From Marinilabilia salmonicolor JCM 21150 (GTDB lineage: Bacteria; Bacteroidota; Bacteroidia; Bacteroidales; Marinilabiliaceae): DNA of 64,000 bases. Positions 27,911-36,641 of this stretch are shown in pieces; within the stretch, counting starts at the first letter, position 1; each line of letters opens with the position of its first letter. Position numbers and translations under genes: made by a program. The stretch is from contig NZ_AJKI01000063.1 of the NCBI RefSeq assembly GCF_000259075.1, positions 62,001 to 126,000 of the forward strand, read 5' to 3'. The notes below the pieces were generated by a model. The model did no database searches. It was given only the letters and a program-made list of their open reading frames with translations, and was not told the origin of the DNA.

Positions 27911-29266
27911 ATGAAAATTGACATCATCGAAGATGACGTTCTGTTCAGCAGAATGATTGAACATATACTGGCGCAATCCGGGAACTATGAAACCCGGAGT
28001 TTCCCTGACGCCCGGAGCTTCCTTACCCGGGTTACCGCCCTTCCGGATGTGGTTACCCTGGATCTTGGGTTACCCGATATGTCAGGAACAGAGTTAATGA
28101 AAAAGATCAAAAACCTGAATCCGGAAACTGAAATAATTATCATCTCCGGTCAGGATAACCTGCGCCTGGCAGTTCAATTGTTAAAAGAAGGTGCTTACGA
28201 CTACATCACCAAGGACGAAAACATTAAGGAGAGACTTCTGCACACCTTAAAAAAAATCCGTTCGAATCAGGAACTCAGGAGCCAATTGGATCAATTGAAA
28301 AAAGAGGTTTCAGTTAAATATCCTTTTCACGACACGCTGCAGGGAAACAGCCCCGCACTTAAAAATACTTTCTCACTTATTGACAAAGCCACAAAAGTTA
28401 CGAAAATTAATGTTTCCATCCTTGGTGAACCCGGCACGGGTAAAGACCTGGTTGCAAAAACCATTCATTACAATTCTGACCGAAAAAATCATCCATTCAT
28501 CAAAGTGAGCATTACCTCCATGTCGAAAGAAGAACTCCGGAACACCCTTTTCGGAGTAGAAAAAGGAGCCTTCCCGGATACACTGATGACAACCAAAGGA
28601 AAATTTGAGGAAGCAGGACAAGGCACATTGTTACTTGATGACATAACAGAGTTTGATGAGGAATTGCAAAAAGAACTCCTCCATGTGTTTCAGGAGAGAA
28701 AAATAAAACGCATTGGCAGCAACGAAGACCAGGAGGTAAAATGCCGGGTCATAACAACCACCTCTTACGATATGCTCCAGGCTGTTAAAGAAAAACGGTT
28801 CAGGGAAGATTTATATTACTACGTGGCCGGGCTCCCAATCACCATGCCCGCCCTCAGGGAAAGAGGAAAGGATGTAATCATATTGGGCGATTTTTTCCTG
28901 CAGACCTTTTGCCTGAAAAACAATTTACCCCCAATGAGCTTGTCATCGGGGGCAAAGAAAAAATTATTATCCCACAATTATCCGGGAAATATAAGAGAAC
29001 TAAAAGCCATCATCGAACTTGCTGCTGTATTAACCAATAGCAGTGTTCTGGAAGAACGGCATATTGTTTTTAATTATACCGATCCAACCCCCGGAATCTT
29101 CAGTGAAGAACTAACCCTGAAAGAATACAACGAACGCATCATCATCTATTTCATTAAGAAATACAAGAATGTGATGGAGGTTGCCCGGCGACTTGACATT
29201 GGCAAATCGACCATTTACAATTTACTGAAAAATCAAAAAAAAGAGGATCCGGACATTGAAATCTAA
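27911..29266 (+). CDS. NtrC-like response regulator with degenerate GAFTGA loop
   Basis: A 451-residue regulator. The receiver domain (about 1-120) has acidic pair EDD, phosphoacceptor Asp in VVTLDLGLPD and Lys in YDYITKDE. The AAA+ domain (about 145-375) has Walker A GEPGTGKD (172-179), but the sigma-54 contact loop reads GAFPDT at 219-224 instead of GAFTGA. Walker B reads LLLDDI instead of LFLDEI. RFREDLYYYVAGLPITMPALRER and the NYPGNIREL sensor region are normal. A Fis-type helix-turn-helix ends the protein (VMEVARRLDIGKSTIYNLLK). It may no longer activate sigma-54 polymerase (inference). The gene is divergent from porW and converges on nfu. Confidence 0.9.
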   Translation: MKIDIIEDDVLFSRMIEHILAQSGNYETRSFPDARSFLTRVTALPDVVTLDLGLPDMSGTELMKKIKNLNPETEIIIISGQDNLRLAVQLLKEGAYDYITKDENIKERLLHTLKKIRSNQELRSQLDQLKKEVSVKYPFHDTLQGNSPALKNTFSLIDKATKVTKINVSILGEPGTGKDLVAKTIHYNSDRKNHPFIKVSITSMSKEELRNTLFGVEKGAFPDTLMTTKGKFEEAGQGTLLLDDITEFDEELQKELLHVFQERKIKRIGSNEDQEVKCRVITTTSYDMLQAVKEKRFREDLYYYVAGLPITMPALRERGKDVIILGDFFLQTFCLKNNLPPMSLSSGAKKKLLSHNYPGNIRELKAIIELAAVLTNSSVLEERHIVFNYTDPTPGIFSEELTLKEYNERIIIYFIKKYKNVMEVARRLDIGKSTIYNLLKNQKKEDPDIEI

Positions 29267-29285
29267 TCCATCAGTACAATTCTCC

Positions 29286-29525
29286 TTACTTTACAGCCAC
29301 AACCTCAAGAATCTCAGGCACTTTCTGCTTCACCACCATCTCCACTCCCCCTTTGAGGGTTTGCAAACTCATCGGACACCCATCGCAGGCGCCCGTCAAT
29401 TGCACTTTAACCTGCAAATCGTCGGTCAGTTCCACAAAAACAATATCACCACCATCTGACTGCAAGTAGGGCCTGATGCTATCCAAAGCCTCCAGAACAC
29501 GTTGTTTTAGTTGCTCCTTTTCCAT
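29286..29525 (-). CDS. NifU-like C-terminal domain Fe-S scaffold protein
   Basis: A 79-residue Nfu-type protein that carries or assembles iron-sulfur clusters through the CxxC motif (GACDGCPMSLQTL). It begins LKQRVLEALDSIRPYLQSDGGDI, the standard Nfu opening. It consists only of the NifU C-terminal domain. It lies 12 bp after the gene for the Mrp/ApbC P-loop protein, another Fe-S carrier, so the two probably act in one assembly route. Confidence 0.93.
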   Translation of the reverse strand: MEKEQLKQRVLEALDSIRPYLQSDGGDIVFVELTDDLQVKVQLTGACDGCPMSLQTLKGGVEMVVKQKVPEILEVVAVK

Positions 29526-29537
29526 ATCAAAAATCCT

Positions 29538-30647
29538 TTATTTCCTGGTTATTTCAACTACCTTGGTGGGAGGAAGATCCTGATTTCGTTTCTCTACCGC
29601 TTTCACAACGGCCTCACCAAGCTCTGCAAAGGCCTTTCCTGTCACAGAATCAGGATTGAGTGCTGATGGTTCCCCTTTGTCACCACCTTCCCTAATGCTT
29701 TGGACAATAGGAATCTGTCCCAGCAATTCCACATTCAGTTCTTCAGCCAGTCTTTTACAACCACCCTCCCCAAAAATGTAATACTTATTATCAGGAAGCT
29801 CAGCCGGTGTAAACCAGGCCATATTTTCCACAAGTCCAAGAACAGGAACGTTAATTTTCTCACCGGTAAACATGCTGATTCCTTTTCGGGCATCGGCAAG
29901 CGCCACATCCTGAGGGGTACTAACCACTACCGCACCTGTCAGTGAGATGGTCTGCACCACAGTAAGATGGATATCACTGGTTCCAGGTGGTAAATCAAGC
30001 AAAAGATAATCCAGCTCCCCCCAGTCACCATCGCCAATCAACTGCTTAATGGCACCGGTGGCCATTGCACCACGCCATACCAGAGCATCATTGGGTTCCA
30101 CAAAGTATCCAATGCTCAAATTTTTCACTCCGTATTTTTCCACCGGCACAATTTTATCTTTACCCTCTACTTTGCGCAATACAGGACGAGCTCCTTCGGT
30201 CTGAAACATTTTGGGAACAGAAGGTCCGAATACATCAGCATCCAACAGCCCGACTTTATACCCCATATTGGACAACGCTACAGCAAGATTACTGGCCACA
30301 GTGGATTTCCCCACTCCACCTTTACCGGAAGCAACCGCAATAACATTTTTTACCTCCGCCAACATTTTTTGCTCAGGAATAGGTGCCCGGGGATTTATTT
30401 TAACAAAAATATTTCCTTCTATCTCGGCATCTTCGCCTACATATTTTTTTATGGCATGAACCGATGCTTTCTTAATGGCAGATACAAACGGATCATTGGC
30501 CCGGTCGAATTTTAGACTGAAACTTATACGCTTTCCGTCAATCCGGATATCGTCCTCAACCATTCCCAAAGAGACAATATCTTTCTCTTTTGCCGGATGG
30601 ATTACGTGCTTTAAAGCATCAGTTACAAGCTGTGGATAAAAACTCAT
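29538..30647 (-). CDS. mrp: Mrp/ApbC family Fe-S cluster carrier ATPase
   Basis: A P-loop ATPase that transfers Fe-S clusters to target enzymes. The 369-residue protein has an N-terminal MIP18/DUF59 domain (about 1-80) and the deviant Walker A GKGGVGKSTVASNLA. LLDADVFGPSVPKMF, LLLDLPPGTSD and VVVSTPQDVALADARKG complete the ATPase. I see no C-terminal CxxC; the metal-binding cysteines common in ApbC homologues are not obvious. It is first in an operon with the nfu gene and has a good promoter. Confidence 0.92.
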   Translation of the reverse strand: MSFYPQLVTDALKHVIHPAKEKDIVSLGMVEDDIRIDGKRISFSLKFDRANDPFVSAIKKASVHAIKKYVGEDAEIEGNIFVKINPRAPIPEQKMLAEVKNVIAVASGKGGVGKSTVASNLAVALSNMGYKVGLLDADVFGPSVPKMFQTEGARPVLRKVEGKDKIVPVEKYGVKNLSIGYFVEPNDALVWRGAMATGAIKQLIGDGDWGELDYLLLDLPPGTSDIHLTVVQTISLTGAVVVSTPQDVALADARKGISMFTGEKINVPVLGLVENMAWFTPAELPDNKYYIFGEGGCKRLAEELNVELLGQIPIVQSIREGGDKGEPSALNPDSVTGKAFAELGEAVVKAVEKRNQDLPPTKVVEITRK

Positions 30648-30681
30648 ATCTAATTTTATTTAAACTTTTTAAATATAAGGG

Positions 30682-30714
30682 CAAAGGTAAAAAAAATTCC
30701 GGAAAGCGAACAAA
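30682..30714 (-). promoter_or_regulatory. Promoter of mrp-nfu operon
   Basis: On the minus strand: TTTG (complement of 30711-30714), a 21-nt spacer, TACCTTTG (complement of 30682-30689). The mrp ATG is 34 nt downstream of the -7 box. Confidence 0.6.
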
Positions 30715-30790
30715 TGTTTACTTACCGGAACTTCCCATTATACATTAAGAAACCATTAATGTCCTGAAAATTATCTCATTTATTTTCTGA

Positions 30791-31123
30791 TTACTCCGGG
30801 AAGACATTAAAGTCGTCCCAAAACACTTTGTTAAAATTAACAACAACATCATCCGCCACATCAACACCCTCACTTTCAAGTAATTCCTGCATCGTATCGG
30901 CATTGGGAAAAGCGTGTTTACCTGTGAGCATCCCGTTTCTGTTGACCACCCTGTGCGCGGGAACAAATCCGGGATAAGAAAAAGCTTTATTCATAGCCCA
31001 TCCAACCATCCGCGAGGCTCCAGGAGCCCCTACAGCAGCTGCCACAGCACCATAACTGGTTACGCGGCCCGGCGGAACCTGCTTAACAGCCTCATAAACA
31101 CGTGTAAAAAACCCCTGATCCAT
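30791..31123 (-). CDS. Alkyltransferase-like protein (MGMT fold without the reactive Cys)
   Basis: A 110-residue DNA-binding domain of the O6-alkylguanine-DNA alkyltransferase family. The helix-turn-helix and active-site region are clear: VPPGRVTSYGAVAAAVG, RMVGWAMNK, and VPAHRVVNRNGMLTG. The reactive Cys of PCHR is Ala56 here, so the protein cannot accept alkyl groups on that residue. Such ATL proteins bind O6-alkylguanine and recruit nucleotide excision repair (established for E. coli and yeast homologues with PWHR). The frame is open upstream, but ATG 31123 gives the family start (MDQGFFTRVYEAV). It starts one base after trmB ends, indicating coupling. Confidence 0.87.
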   Translation of the reverse strand: MDQGFFTRVYEAVKQVPPGRVTSYGAVAAAVGAPGASRMVGWAMNKAFSYPGFVPAHRVVNRNGMLTGKHAFPNADTMQELLESEGVDVADDVVVNFNKVFWDDFNVFPE

Positions 31124-31124
31124 A

Positions 31125-31886
31125 TCAATGATTGTTTTCCGTCCTCCGGGGCTTAACCCCCCTTCCGGCACTGCGATATTCATCAGGTTCAATCTCCACC
31201 TCCGGTTCCACCAGGTTACCGGAATTATGCAACTCAAACTTCAGATATTTTATAGGAATACCATGCTCCAGCCATTTCTTCTCATAATAGGTCTGAATGC
31301 CCAGAATTTCATCCTGATATCCATCAGAATACAAATCATCCTCATCCACCAGAGGGTCAATACCATTGACTTTTAAAAGTTCTCTGGTATAAGTGTACAT
31401 GAACAAACTATCGGTCTTGAGATGGATGATGCCACCCGGTTTCAGAAAACGCCCGTAAGCGGCAAGAAAACGCGTACTGGTAAGGCGTTTTCGAAATTTC
31501 TTAATCTGCGGATCGGGAAAGGTAAGCCAGATCTCATCCACCTCGGAAGAAGCAAAGAATGCATGAATGGCCTCAATCCGGGTCCTCAAGAAACCTGCAT
31601 TTTTTAGCCCTTCATTCAGTGCATCCGTAGCCCCCCGGTGCATCCGGTTTCCTTTGATGTCCACACCGATAAAATTCTTCTCCGGAAACATACGGGCAAG
31701 TCCTACAGTGTATTCACCTTTTCCGCAACCCAGTTCCAGAACGACAGGGTTATTATTCGAAAAAAACTGCTCTTTCCACTTACCATACAGTGCATGGTTA
31801 TTTTGAAAAACTTCATCAAAAGGGGCCTGTACCACATGTGGATATGTGGCCATTTCTGCGAACTTCTTTAACTTATTTTTTCCCAC
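31125..31886 (-). CDS. trmB: tRNA (guanine-N7-)-methyltransferase TrmB
   Basis: TrmB methylates G46 of tRNA using S-adenosylmethionine. The 253-residue protein has motif I LELGCGKGEYTVGLA, FIGVDIKGNRM, and the substrate motifs IWLTFPDPQIKKFRKRL and LKPGGIIHLKTDS. The C-terminal tail after residue 220 is charged. It follows gldH by 37 bp and is almost directly joined to the alkyltransferase-like gene. Confidence 0.95.
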   Translation of the reverse strand: MGKNKLKKFAEMATYPHVVQAPFDEVFQNNHALYGKWKEQFFSNNNPVVLELGCGKGEYTVGLARMFPEKNFIGVDIKGNRMHRGATDALNEGLKNAGFLRTRIEAIHAFFASSEVDEIWLTFPDPQIKKFRKRLTSTRFLAAYGRFLKPGGIIHLKTDSLFMYTYTRELLKVNGIDPLVDEDDLYSDGYQDEILGIQTYYEKKWLEHGIPIKYLKFELHNSGNLVEPEVEIEPDEYRSAGRGVKPRRTENNH

Positions 31887-31923
31887 AACAGGTCAACACA
31901 TTAAAAAAACAACAAAAAAATGA

Positions 31924-32427
31924 TTACCGCGTTTCAGGATCGATTTTTTCAACCCACATGGACAGCGAGCGTACTCCATCCAACCGGTCTCGTCGCATTC
32001 CCTGGCGAACAACAAAAGAATATGTACCGGGTTGTCGCATTTTCACCCCCCTTTTGTAAAGCCAGTTGACAGTTCTGGAGTCATCATCTCCCCGTCCCAG
32101 CCATCTGCCATCAGGCTCAGCCAGAAAAAACTCCATGGTATCGGTTTGCTGATGTCCTCCGGGGCCTTTCACATCGATAAACAACCAAAGATTACTATAA
32201 GGATAATCATTATTGTGCTCAAACGAAAAACCAAAATTCAAAACATTTGAAGTATCCTCGATGGCAGGTGCAAAGACTACCAGAGAATCTTTATGCCAAT
32301 TTATGCCCGGCATTTCCCGGTTTTCTTCATACACAAGACTTTGGTTACAGGATGCCAGACCGGCCAGCATCAGCATCAGTAGTAACCTAATTTTTCTGAT
32401 TGCCGGAAGAATTCGATGACCTGTCAT
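31924..32427 (-). CDS. gldH: Gliding motility-type lipoprotein GldH
   Basis: An outer-membrane or periplasmic lipoprotein needed for gliding in flavobacteria and conserved in non-gliding relatives with type IX secretion. From ATG 32427 (167 residues) the signal ends in lipobox LAGLASC. The mature protein has the GldH pattern, with NNDYPYSNLWLFIDV and WLYKRGVKMRQPGTYSF. The open frame continues upstream to 32526 inside ricT, but the lipoprotein start fits 32427, which overlaps the 3' end of ricT by 41 bp. The adjacency ricT-gldH is, as far as I recall, common in Bacteroidota. Confidence 0.88.
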   Translation of the reverse strand: MTGHRILPAIRKIRLLLMLMLAGLASCNQSLVYEENREMPGINWHKDSLVVFAPAIEDTSNVLNFGFSFEHNNDYPYSNLWLFIDVKGPGGHQQTDTMEFFLAEPDGRWLGRGDDDSRTVNWLYKRGVKMRQPGTYSFVVRQGMRRDRLDGVRSLSMWVEKIDPETR

Positions 32428-33574
32428 TTCTACGTTTGCGATTTGAATTATTCCCATTACCGGTCTTATTTGGATTTTTACGGCGTTTGTTCTTACGACG
32501 TTTATTCTTAGGGTTTTTATCATCAAAACGGGTGATGCTATCTTCCCCTACCACATTGGTATAATCGATGTCCTTCACAACGGTAACAGATGTTTCGCTG
32601 GCCAGTTTATCAATTTTTGTCCCCTTCTTATTGAATTCAATAATCTCTTTGACCCGGTCCACCGTAAGCATTACCACATTTCCGGTACTTTCGCGTCCCG
32701 AAGAAAACCACATCAGTCGTTTAAAAATATCGGTCTTAAAATGGTAATAAGTTTCGTTCTCTGTTCTCAGAGGGATATCTGTTCTCGGAAAATCTTTTTG
32801 GGCATCAATGTATGCATCCAACTCGTAGTTGAGACAACATTTTAGTTTCCCACACTGTCCGGCAAGTTTCTGGGGATTCAGGGAAATCTCCTGATAACGC
32901 GCTGCATTGGTCGTTACCGACACAAAATTGGTCATCCAGGTTGAACAGCACAGCTCACGTCCGCAGGGACCAATTCCCCCGATACGTCCGGCTTCCTGCC
33001 TGGCGCCAATCTGGCGCATTTCAATACGTACCTTAAATCGGTCAGCGAGCACTTTGATCAATTCCCTAAAATCAACCCTTTCATCGGCAATGTAATAGAA
33101 AATCGCTTTTGTCCGGTCTCCCTGATACTCAACATCTCCGATTTTCATATTGAGACGGAGGCGATCTGCGATGCGTCTGGACTCCAGCATGGTTTCATGC
33201 TCAAGCGCTTTGGCTTCTTCCCATTTATCAATATCAACAGGTTTGGCTTTTCTGTAAACCCGTTTAAACTCATAACTTCCGGGATCAAAGCCGTTTTTCT
33301 TCATTTGCAGAATTACCAGCTCACCCGTAAGTGTTACCTCACCAATGTCATGTCCGGGTGAAGCCTCAACGGCAACCACATCTCCCTTTTTCAGTTTCAG
33401 CTGATTGCTGTTCCGAAAAAAACTCTTACGTGTATTTTTAAACTGAACTTCCACAATATCAGTCACATTGCCCGATTGCGGGAGATCAGAAAGCCAGTCG
33501 AATACATCCAGTTTGCCACATCGGCTGCTGCAGGTACTACACTTGCTCTCCTGCGGAATTGTTTCTTCTTCCAT
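32387..33574 (-). CDS. ricT: PSP1-domain protein, RicT/YaaT-like
   Basis: A PSP1-domain protein of 395 residues from ATG 33574 (MEEETIPQESKCSTC). In Bacillus, RicT (YaaT) forms a Fe-S-binding complex that aids RNase Y; a role here is inferred only from homology. Cys-rich segments are visible at the N-terminus (CSTCSSRCG) and in the core (IGPCGRELCCSTW, LAGQCGKLKCCLNYE). The C-terminus (about 330-395) is a Lys/Arg/Asn-rich, probably disordered tail. It lies between holB and gldH on the minus strand. Confidence 0.85.
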   Translation of the reverse strand: MEEETIPQESKCSTCSSRCGKLDVFDWLSDLPQSGNVTDIVEVQFKNTRKSFFRNSNQLKLKKGDVVAVEASPGHDIGEVTLTGELVILQMKKNGFDPGSYEFKRVYRKAKPVDIDKWEEAKALEHETMLESRRIADRLRLNMKIGDVEYQGDRTKAIFYYIADERVDFRELIKVLADRFKVRIEMRQIGARQEAGRIGGIGPCGRELCCSTWMTNFVSVTTNAARYQEISLNPQKLAGQCGKLKCCLNYELDAYIDAQKDFPRTDIPLRTENETYYHFKTDIFKRLMWFSSGRESTGNVVMLTVDRVKEIIEFNKKGTKIDKLASETSVTVVKDIDYTNVVGEDSITRFDDKNPKNKRRKNKRRKNPNKTGNGNNSNRKRRNDRSSNSSGNQKN

Positions 33575-33713
33575 AACATTCCTGATTTTTGAAGAGAACA
33601 AACAATTTCAGCCCAAGCCCGGGCTACATCAAGAAACCGGGATGCTTTGGCATGAAAAAATACTCCGTTGAGTACCTTAAAATCATTTGTTCTCAGGTAT
33701 ATAATAATAATAT

Positions 33714-33736
33714 GGAAACCGCAAAATGCCGTTTCC
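33714..33736 (-). other. Hairpin downstream of holB
   Basis: GGAAAC and GTTTCC form a hairpin with an inner GCA/TGC pair around a short loop, 13 bp past the holB stop. No T tract follows on the minus strand, so it is an mRNA-end stem at best. Confidence 0.35.
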
Positions 33737-33748
33737 GCCAGGGGGCAA

Positions 33749-34888
33749 TCAAACCAGCTTATTAGAAATTCTGAACCAACTGCTTATCTTGATTGCCATA
33801 TCGAAAAGCACAAGCCTGATGTTACCGTTCTGTTCAATGTGAGCCAAAGCCAGAGAGAACTCTTCGACCATAGACTCCACATTGCGATCGTTCACAAAAG
33901 GTTTGAACTTATCAATAAAGTTGTTCTCTGCGGGGGTGGCGTAAACCAAATCCGCTATATCATAGTTCGCGATGTAACTTTCGCGTAAAATTGCAATACA
34001 ATAGAGCAATAAATTTTTCAACCGTTCTTTAGGCAGTACTGCCAATTCATCCACCCAGTTTGAAATTTCACCCAGCTGCCCCTTGTAGGAATACCTCATG
34101 AAATTTACAAACATCTGATTAAAATACTGCTTTTCTTCACTATTCCCAATAATATCCCGGGCTTTCACAAAATCACCGCCTGAAATACGCGCCACGGTCT
34201 TTGCCTCATCCTCCGGGACTCCAAAGGCTTCCATCAATCCACGGGTCATAGAGGCATCATCTATTCGGGGAGTTTTCAACTGCTGGGTACGTGACAATAT
34301 GGTAGGCAAAATGCCGGCAGGATAATCGGACACCAGAATAAAAAGAGTACGGGCGGGAGGTTCTTCCAAAATTTTAAGCAACCTGTTGGCCGCAGAATTA
34401 TGCATTTTCTCCGGTTGCCAAATCACCATTATCTTATACTTACCCTCAAAATTCTTAAGACTTAACCGCTTAATAATTTCATTGCCCTCCTGTGTGTAAA
34501 TCATTCCCTGACTTTTCTCTGCATTCAGAAACGAGAACCATTCATGAATGGTGAAATAGGGGCTTCTAAGAACAAATTCTCTCCATTCGGTGAGATAATC
34601 GGCACATACTGGATTCTTTTCATTTCCCCGTTTTACGATGGGAAAAACAAAATGAAAATCAGGATGAATCAGTTTGGCCATCTTTTTACAGGAAGGACAA
34701 ACCCCACAAGAGTCCTGAGGTCCGGGATTGTGGCAATTAACATACTGCGCAAAAGCCAGTGCAAGAGGCATCACCCCTGCTCCGGAAGAACCGGTAAACA
34801 GCTGGGCATGACTAATCCTGTCTTCCCTGACCATCGATATCAGATGGTCTTTGGCGGGCATTTGTCCTACAACGTCTTTGAAAAGCAT
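33749..34888 (-). CDS. holB: DNA polymerase III delta' subunit
   Basis: The delta' subunit is part of the clamp loader. The protein is 379 residues from ATG 34888 (MLFKDVVGQMPAKDHL); the frame extends upstream to 34981 but without family similarity. The zinc module has C-x8-C-x2-C-x2-C spacing (CHNPGPQDSCGVCPSC). The P-loop position reads TGSSGAGVMP, lacking the Walker Lys, as is usual for a delta' stator. LLKILEEPPARTLFILVS and SRTQQL are the conserved clamp-loader segments. A -7 box TATCTTTG lies on the minus strand at 34922-34929 without a clear -33 box. Confidence 0.92.
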   Translation of the reverse strand: MLFKDVVGQMPAKDHLISMVREDRISHAQLFTGSSGAGVMPLALAFAQYVNCHNPGPQDSCGVCPSCKKMAKLIHPDFHFVFPIVKRGNEKNPVCADYLTEWREFVLRSPYFTIHEWFSFLNAEKSQGMIYTQEGNEIIKRLSLKNFEGKYKIMVIWQPEKMHNSAANRLLKILEEPPARTLFILVSDYPAGILPTILSRTQQLKTPRIDDASMTRGLMEAFGVPEDEAKTVARISGGDFVKARDIIGNSEEKQYFNQMFVNFMRYSYKGQLGEISNWVDELAVLPKERLKNLLLYCIAILRESYIANYDIADLVYATPAENNFIDKFKPFVNDRNVESMVEEFSLALAHIEQNGNIRLVLFDMAIKISSWFRISNKLV

Positions 34889-34921
34889 AACAATCCTGAC
34901 CTCTTTTATTCTGATTGAGGT

Positions 34922-34929
34922 CAAAGATA
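34922..34929 (-). promoter_or_regulatory. Possible -7 promoter box upstream of holB
   Basis: TATCTTTG on the minus strand matches TAnnTTTG and lies 34 nt before the holB ATG. No convincing -33 element is seen at the right spacing. Confidence 0.35.
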
Positions 34930-35116
34930 ACAAAAACATCGGCACGTTGGATTCTAAATTATCCTCACTTTTCAGACCCAATCCCCCGGTCTATTGCTCC
35001 AATACCTTCGACCTTTTAACTTCCTTTAGACTGATCCGCTCCATACAAAGATTTGTAATGCAGAGGCCGGGAAAATCAATAATTCGGATTAAATTAGTGG
35101 TCCATATTTCCTAACC

Positions 35117-35316
35117 TTCCTTATATATAAAACAGGTGAGGTGTAAACAGGCTGAAAGCCTGAGAGCAATAGCCCTGGGTTTAGAGTTATACCCACCCCC
35201 TTTCTCTTTATTGGTCGAGTTGTGACCAAATAAAGAGAGAGAGGAATGATTTGTTACAATTTTCCCTGGGCACTGCCCCAGGCTATTGTTTAAAGACCTT
35301 CGGCCTTTTAAAAACA
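35117..35316 (+). repeat. Multi-hairpin intergenic element, copy B (full length, decayed)
   Basis: A full-length plus-orientation copy. In order: leader TTATATATAAAACAGGTG, TGTAAACAGG, hairpin 1 (CAGGCTGAAAGCCTG), AGCAATAGCC, a shortened hairpin 2 (only CCCTGGG remains), the central hairpin near 35203-35238 with an extra A and a mismatch in the arms, hairpin 4 (CCCTGGGCACTGCCCCAGG), GGCTATTG, and the closing AAAGACCTTCGGCCTTTT. It lies between the divergent holB and glycosyltransferase genes. Confidence 0.88.
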
Positions 35317-35350
35317 AAGCTTTATCAATATACCATCCACAGACTGTAAG

Positions 35351-36514
35351 ATGCCGCCACCACAAAAAACCATACTCTTTTGCCCGCTTGACTGGGGACT
35401 CGGACACATCGCCCGTGATTTGCCCCTCATCAGGGAGTTTATCCGAAACGGGCACCGGGTGGTTGTTGCCGCATCAATAAGCCTCTGCAAATGGGTTGAA
35501 AGTGAAGAACCCGGTATTGAAACAGTATTTTTCGATGGTCCGGAAATTCATTATTCAGGTAAACAGGGAGCTTTTTCAGAAATACTATTTCAATTACCGA
35601 AGTTAATGCGCTGGCCCGGCAAAGAAAAAAAACGCATCAGAGAGCTGACGGATATGGTTCATCCTGACCTGATCATTTCAGACAACCGCTATGGCGCCAG
35701 ACATCCCGGTATAAATTCGGCAATCATCACCCATCAGATATGCATTCAACTTCCCCGGAATCTTAAATGGGCCGAATACCTCCTGCACCGTATGGTGAAA
35801 TATTTAATTGGCAAATTTGACCAGTGCTGGATACCCGATTTCCCAAAAGAGGACTCTCTCGCAGGGAACCTTGTCCACCAATATTCGCTTCCGTCAAACG
35901 CTGTTTTAATCGGTCCTTTGTCCCGTTTCGACAGTATTTCGCAGGAAGCCGCTCTAAACATCCCGCAACAAACCGTGCTGGGAATCATTTCGGGACCTGA
36001 ACCCCAACGAAGTATTTTTGAAGAATTGCTCCAAAAAGCACTGGCAAAGCGGGAAGGTAAACACACGCTTATTAACGGACAAACCAACGGACACAAAGCA
36101 AACAAGGAAATGACCAATCCTGTTTTAATGAATCATCTGCCAACTCAGGAAATGATCCGGCTGATTCAGAATCATAAGGTTATAATTTCCCGTTCGGGTT
36201 ATTCCACCATCATGGATATGTATTTTCTTAACCGAAGCATCATAATGGTCCCAACCCCGGGACAGACAGAGCAGAAATATCTTGCGCGACTTCATCATGG
36301 TCGCAGGCATCAAGAGCTAAATCAAAACCAGATTAACGGCACAGAATTTTCAATTACAATTGACTCTCCAATAGTGCCCGGTGCCAGTTCAAAAAAGCCG
36401 TTAACCTTTCGGACTGTATTGAAATCAATTCTGCAAAACCCTTGTCAAATCACCACTATTCGACAAGAGAGACAGCCCTTCAAAACCGCCTCAAAACGTT
36501 TGTCCAAAAAATAA
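35351..36514 (+). CDS. MurG-like glycosyltransferase family protein
   Basis: A 387-residue predicted glycosyltransferase of GT-B fold, related to MurG/GT28. The N-terminus has the glycine-loop ILFCPLDWGLGHIARDLPLI and GHRVVVAAS. The C-terminal donor-binding half has VIISRSGYSTIMDMYFL and VPTPGQTEQKYLA, where MurG has the UDP-GlcNAc contacts. The acceptor and donor are unknown. The final 70 residues are basic and divergent. It starts 34 bp after element copy B and is followed 127 bp later by an unknown gene on the same strand. Confidence 0.8.
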   Translation: MPPPQKTILFCPLDWGLGHIARDLPLIREFIRNGHRVVVAASISLCKWVESEEPGIETVFFDGPEIHYSGKQGAFSEILFQLPKLMRWPGKEKKRIRELTDMVHPDLIISDNRYGARHPGINSAIITHQICIQLPRNLKWAEYLLHRMVKYLIGKFDQCWIPDFPKEDSLAGNLVHQYSLPSNAVLIGPLSRFDSISQEAALNIPQQTVLGIISGPEPQRSIFEELLQKALAKREGKHTLINGQTNGHKANKEMTNPVLMNHLPTQEMIRLIQNHKVIISRSGYSTIMDMYFLNRSIIMVPTPGQTEQKYLARLHHGRRHQELNQNQINGTEFSITIDSPIVPGASSKKPLTFRTVLKSILQNPCQITTIRQERQPFKTASKRLSKK

Positions 36515-36641
36515 AGCACTTCGTCACTCCCAAGAATGATTTCATAATATATTTGAGATAAAAACCAAAAACAGGAAACCTTTCTGACCGACTGACGTAA
36601 CAGTTCAAAACCAGACAAACAGACCAAAGTCAAAAACGCTT

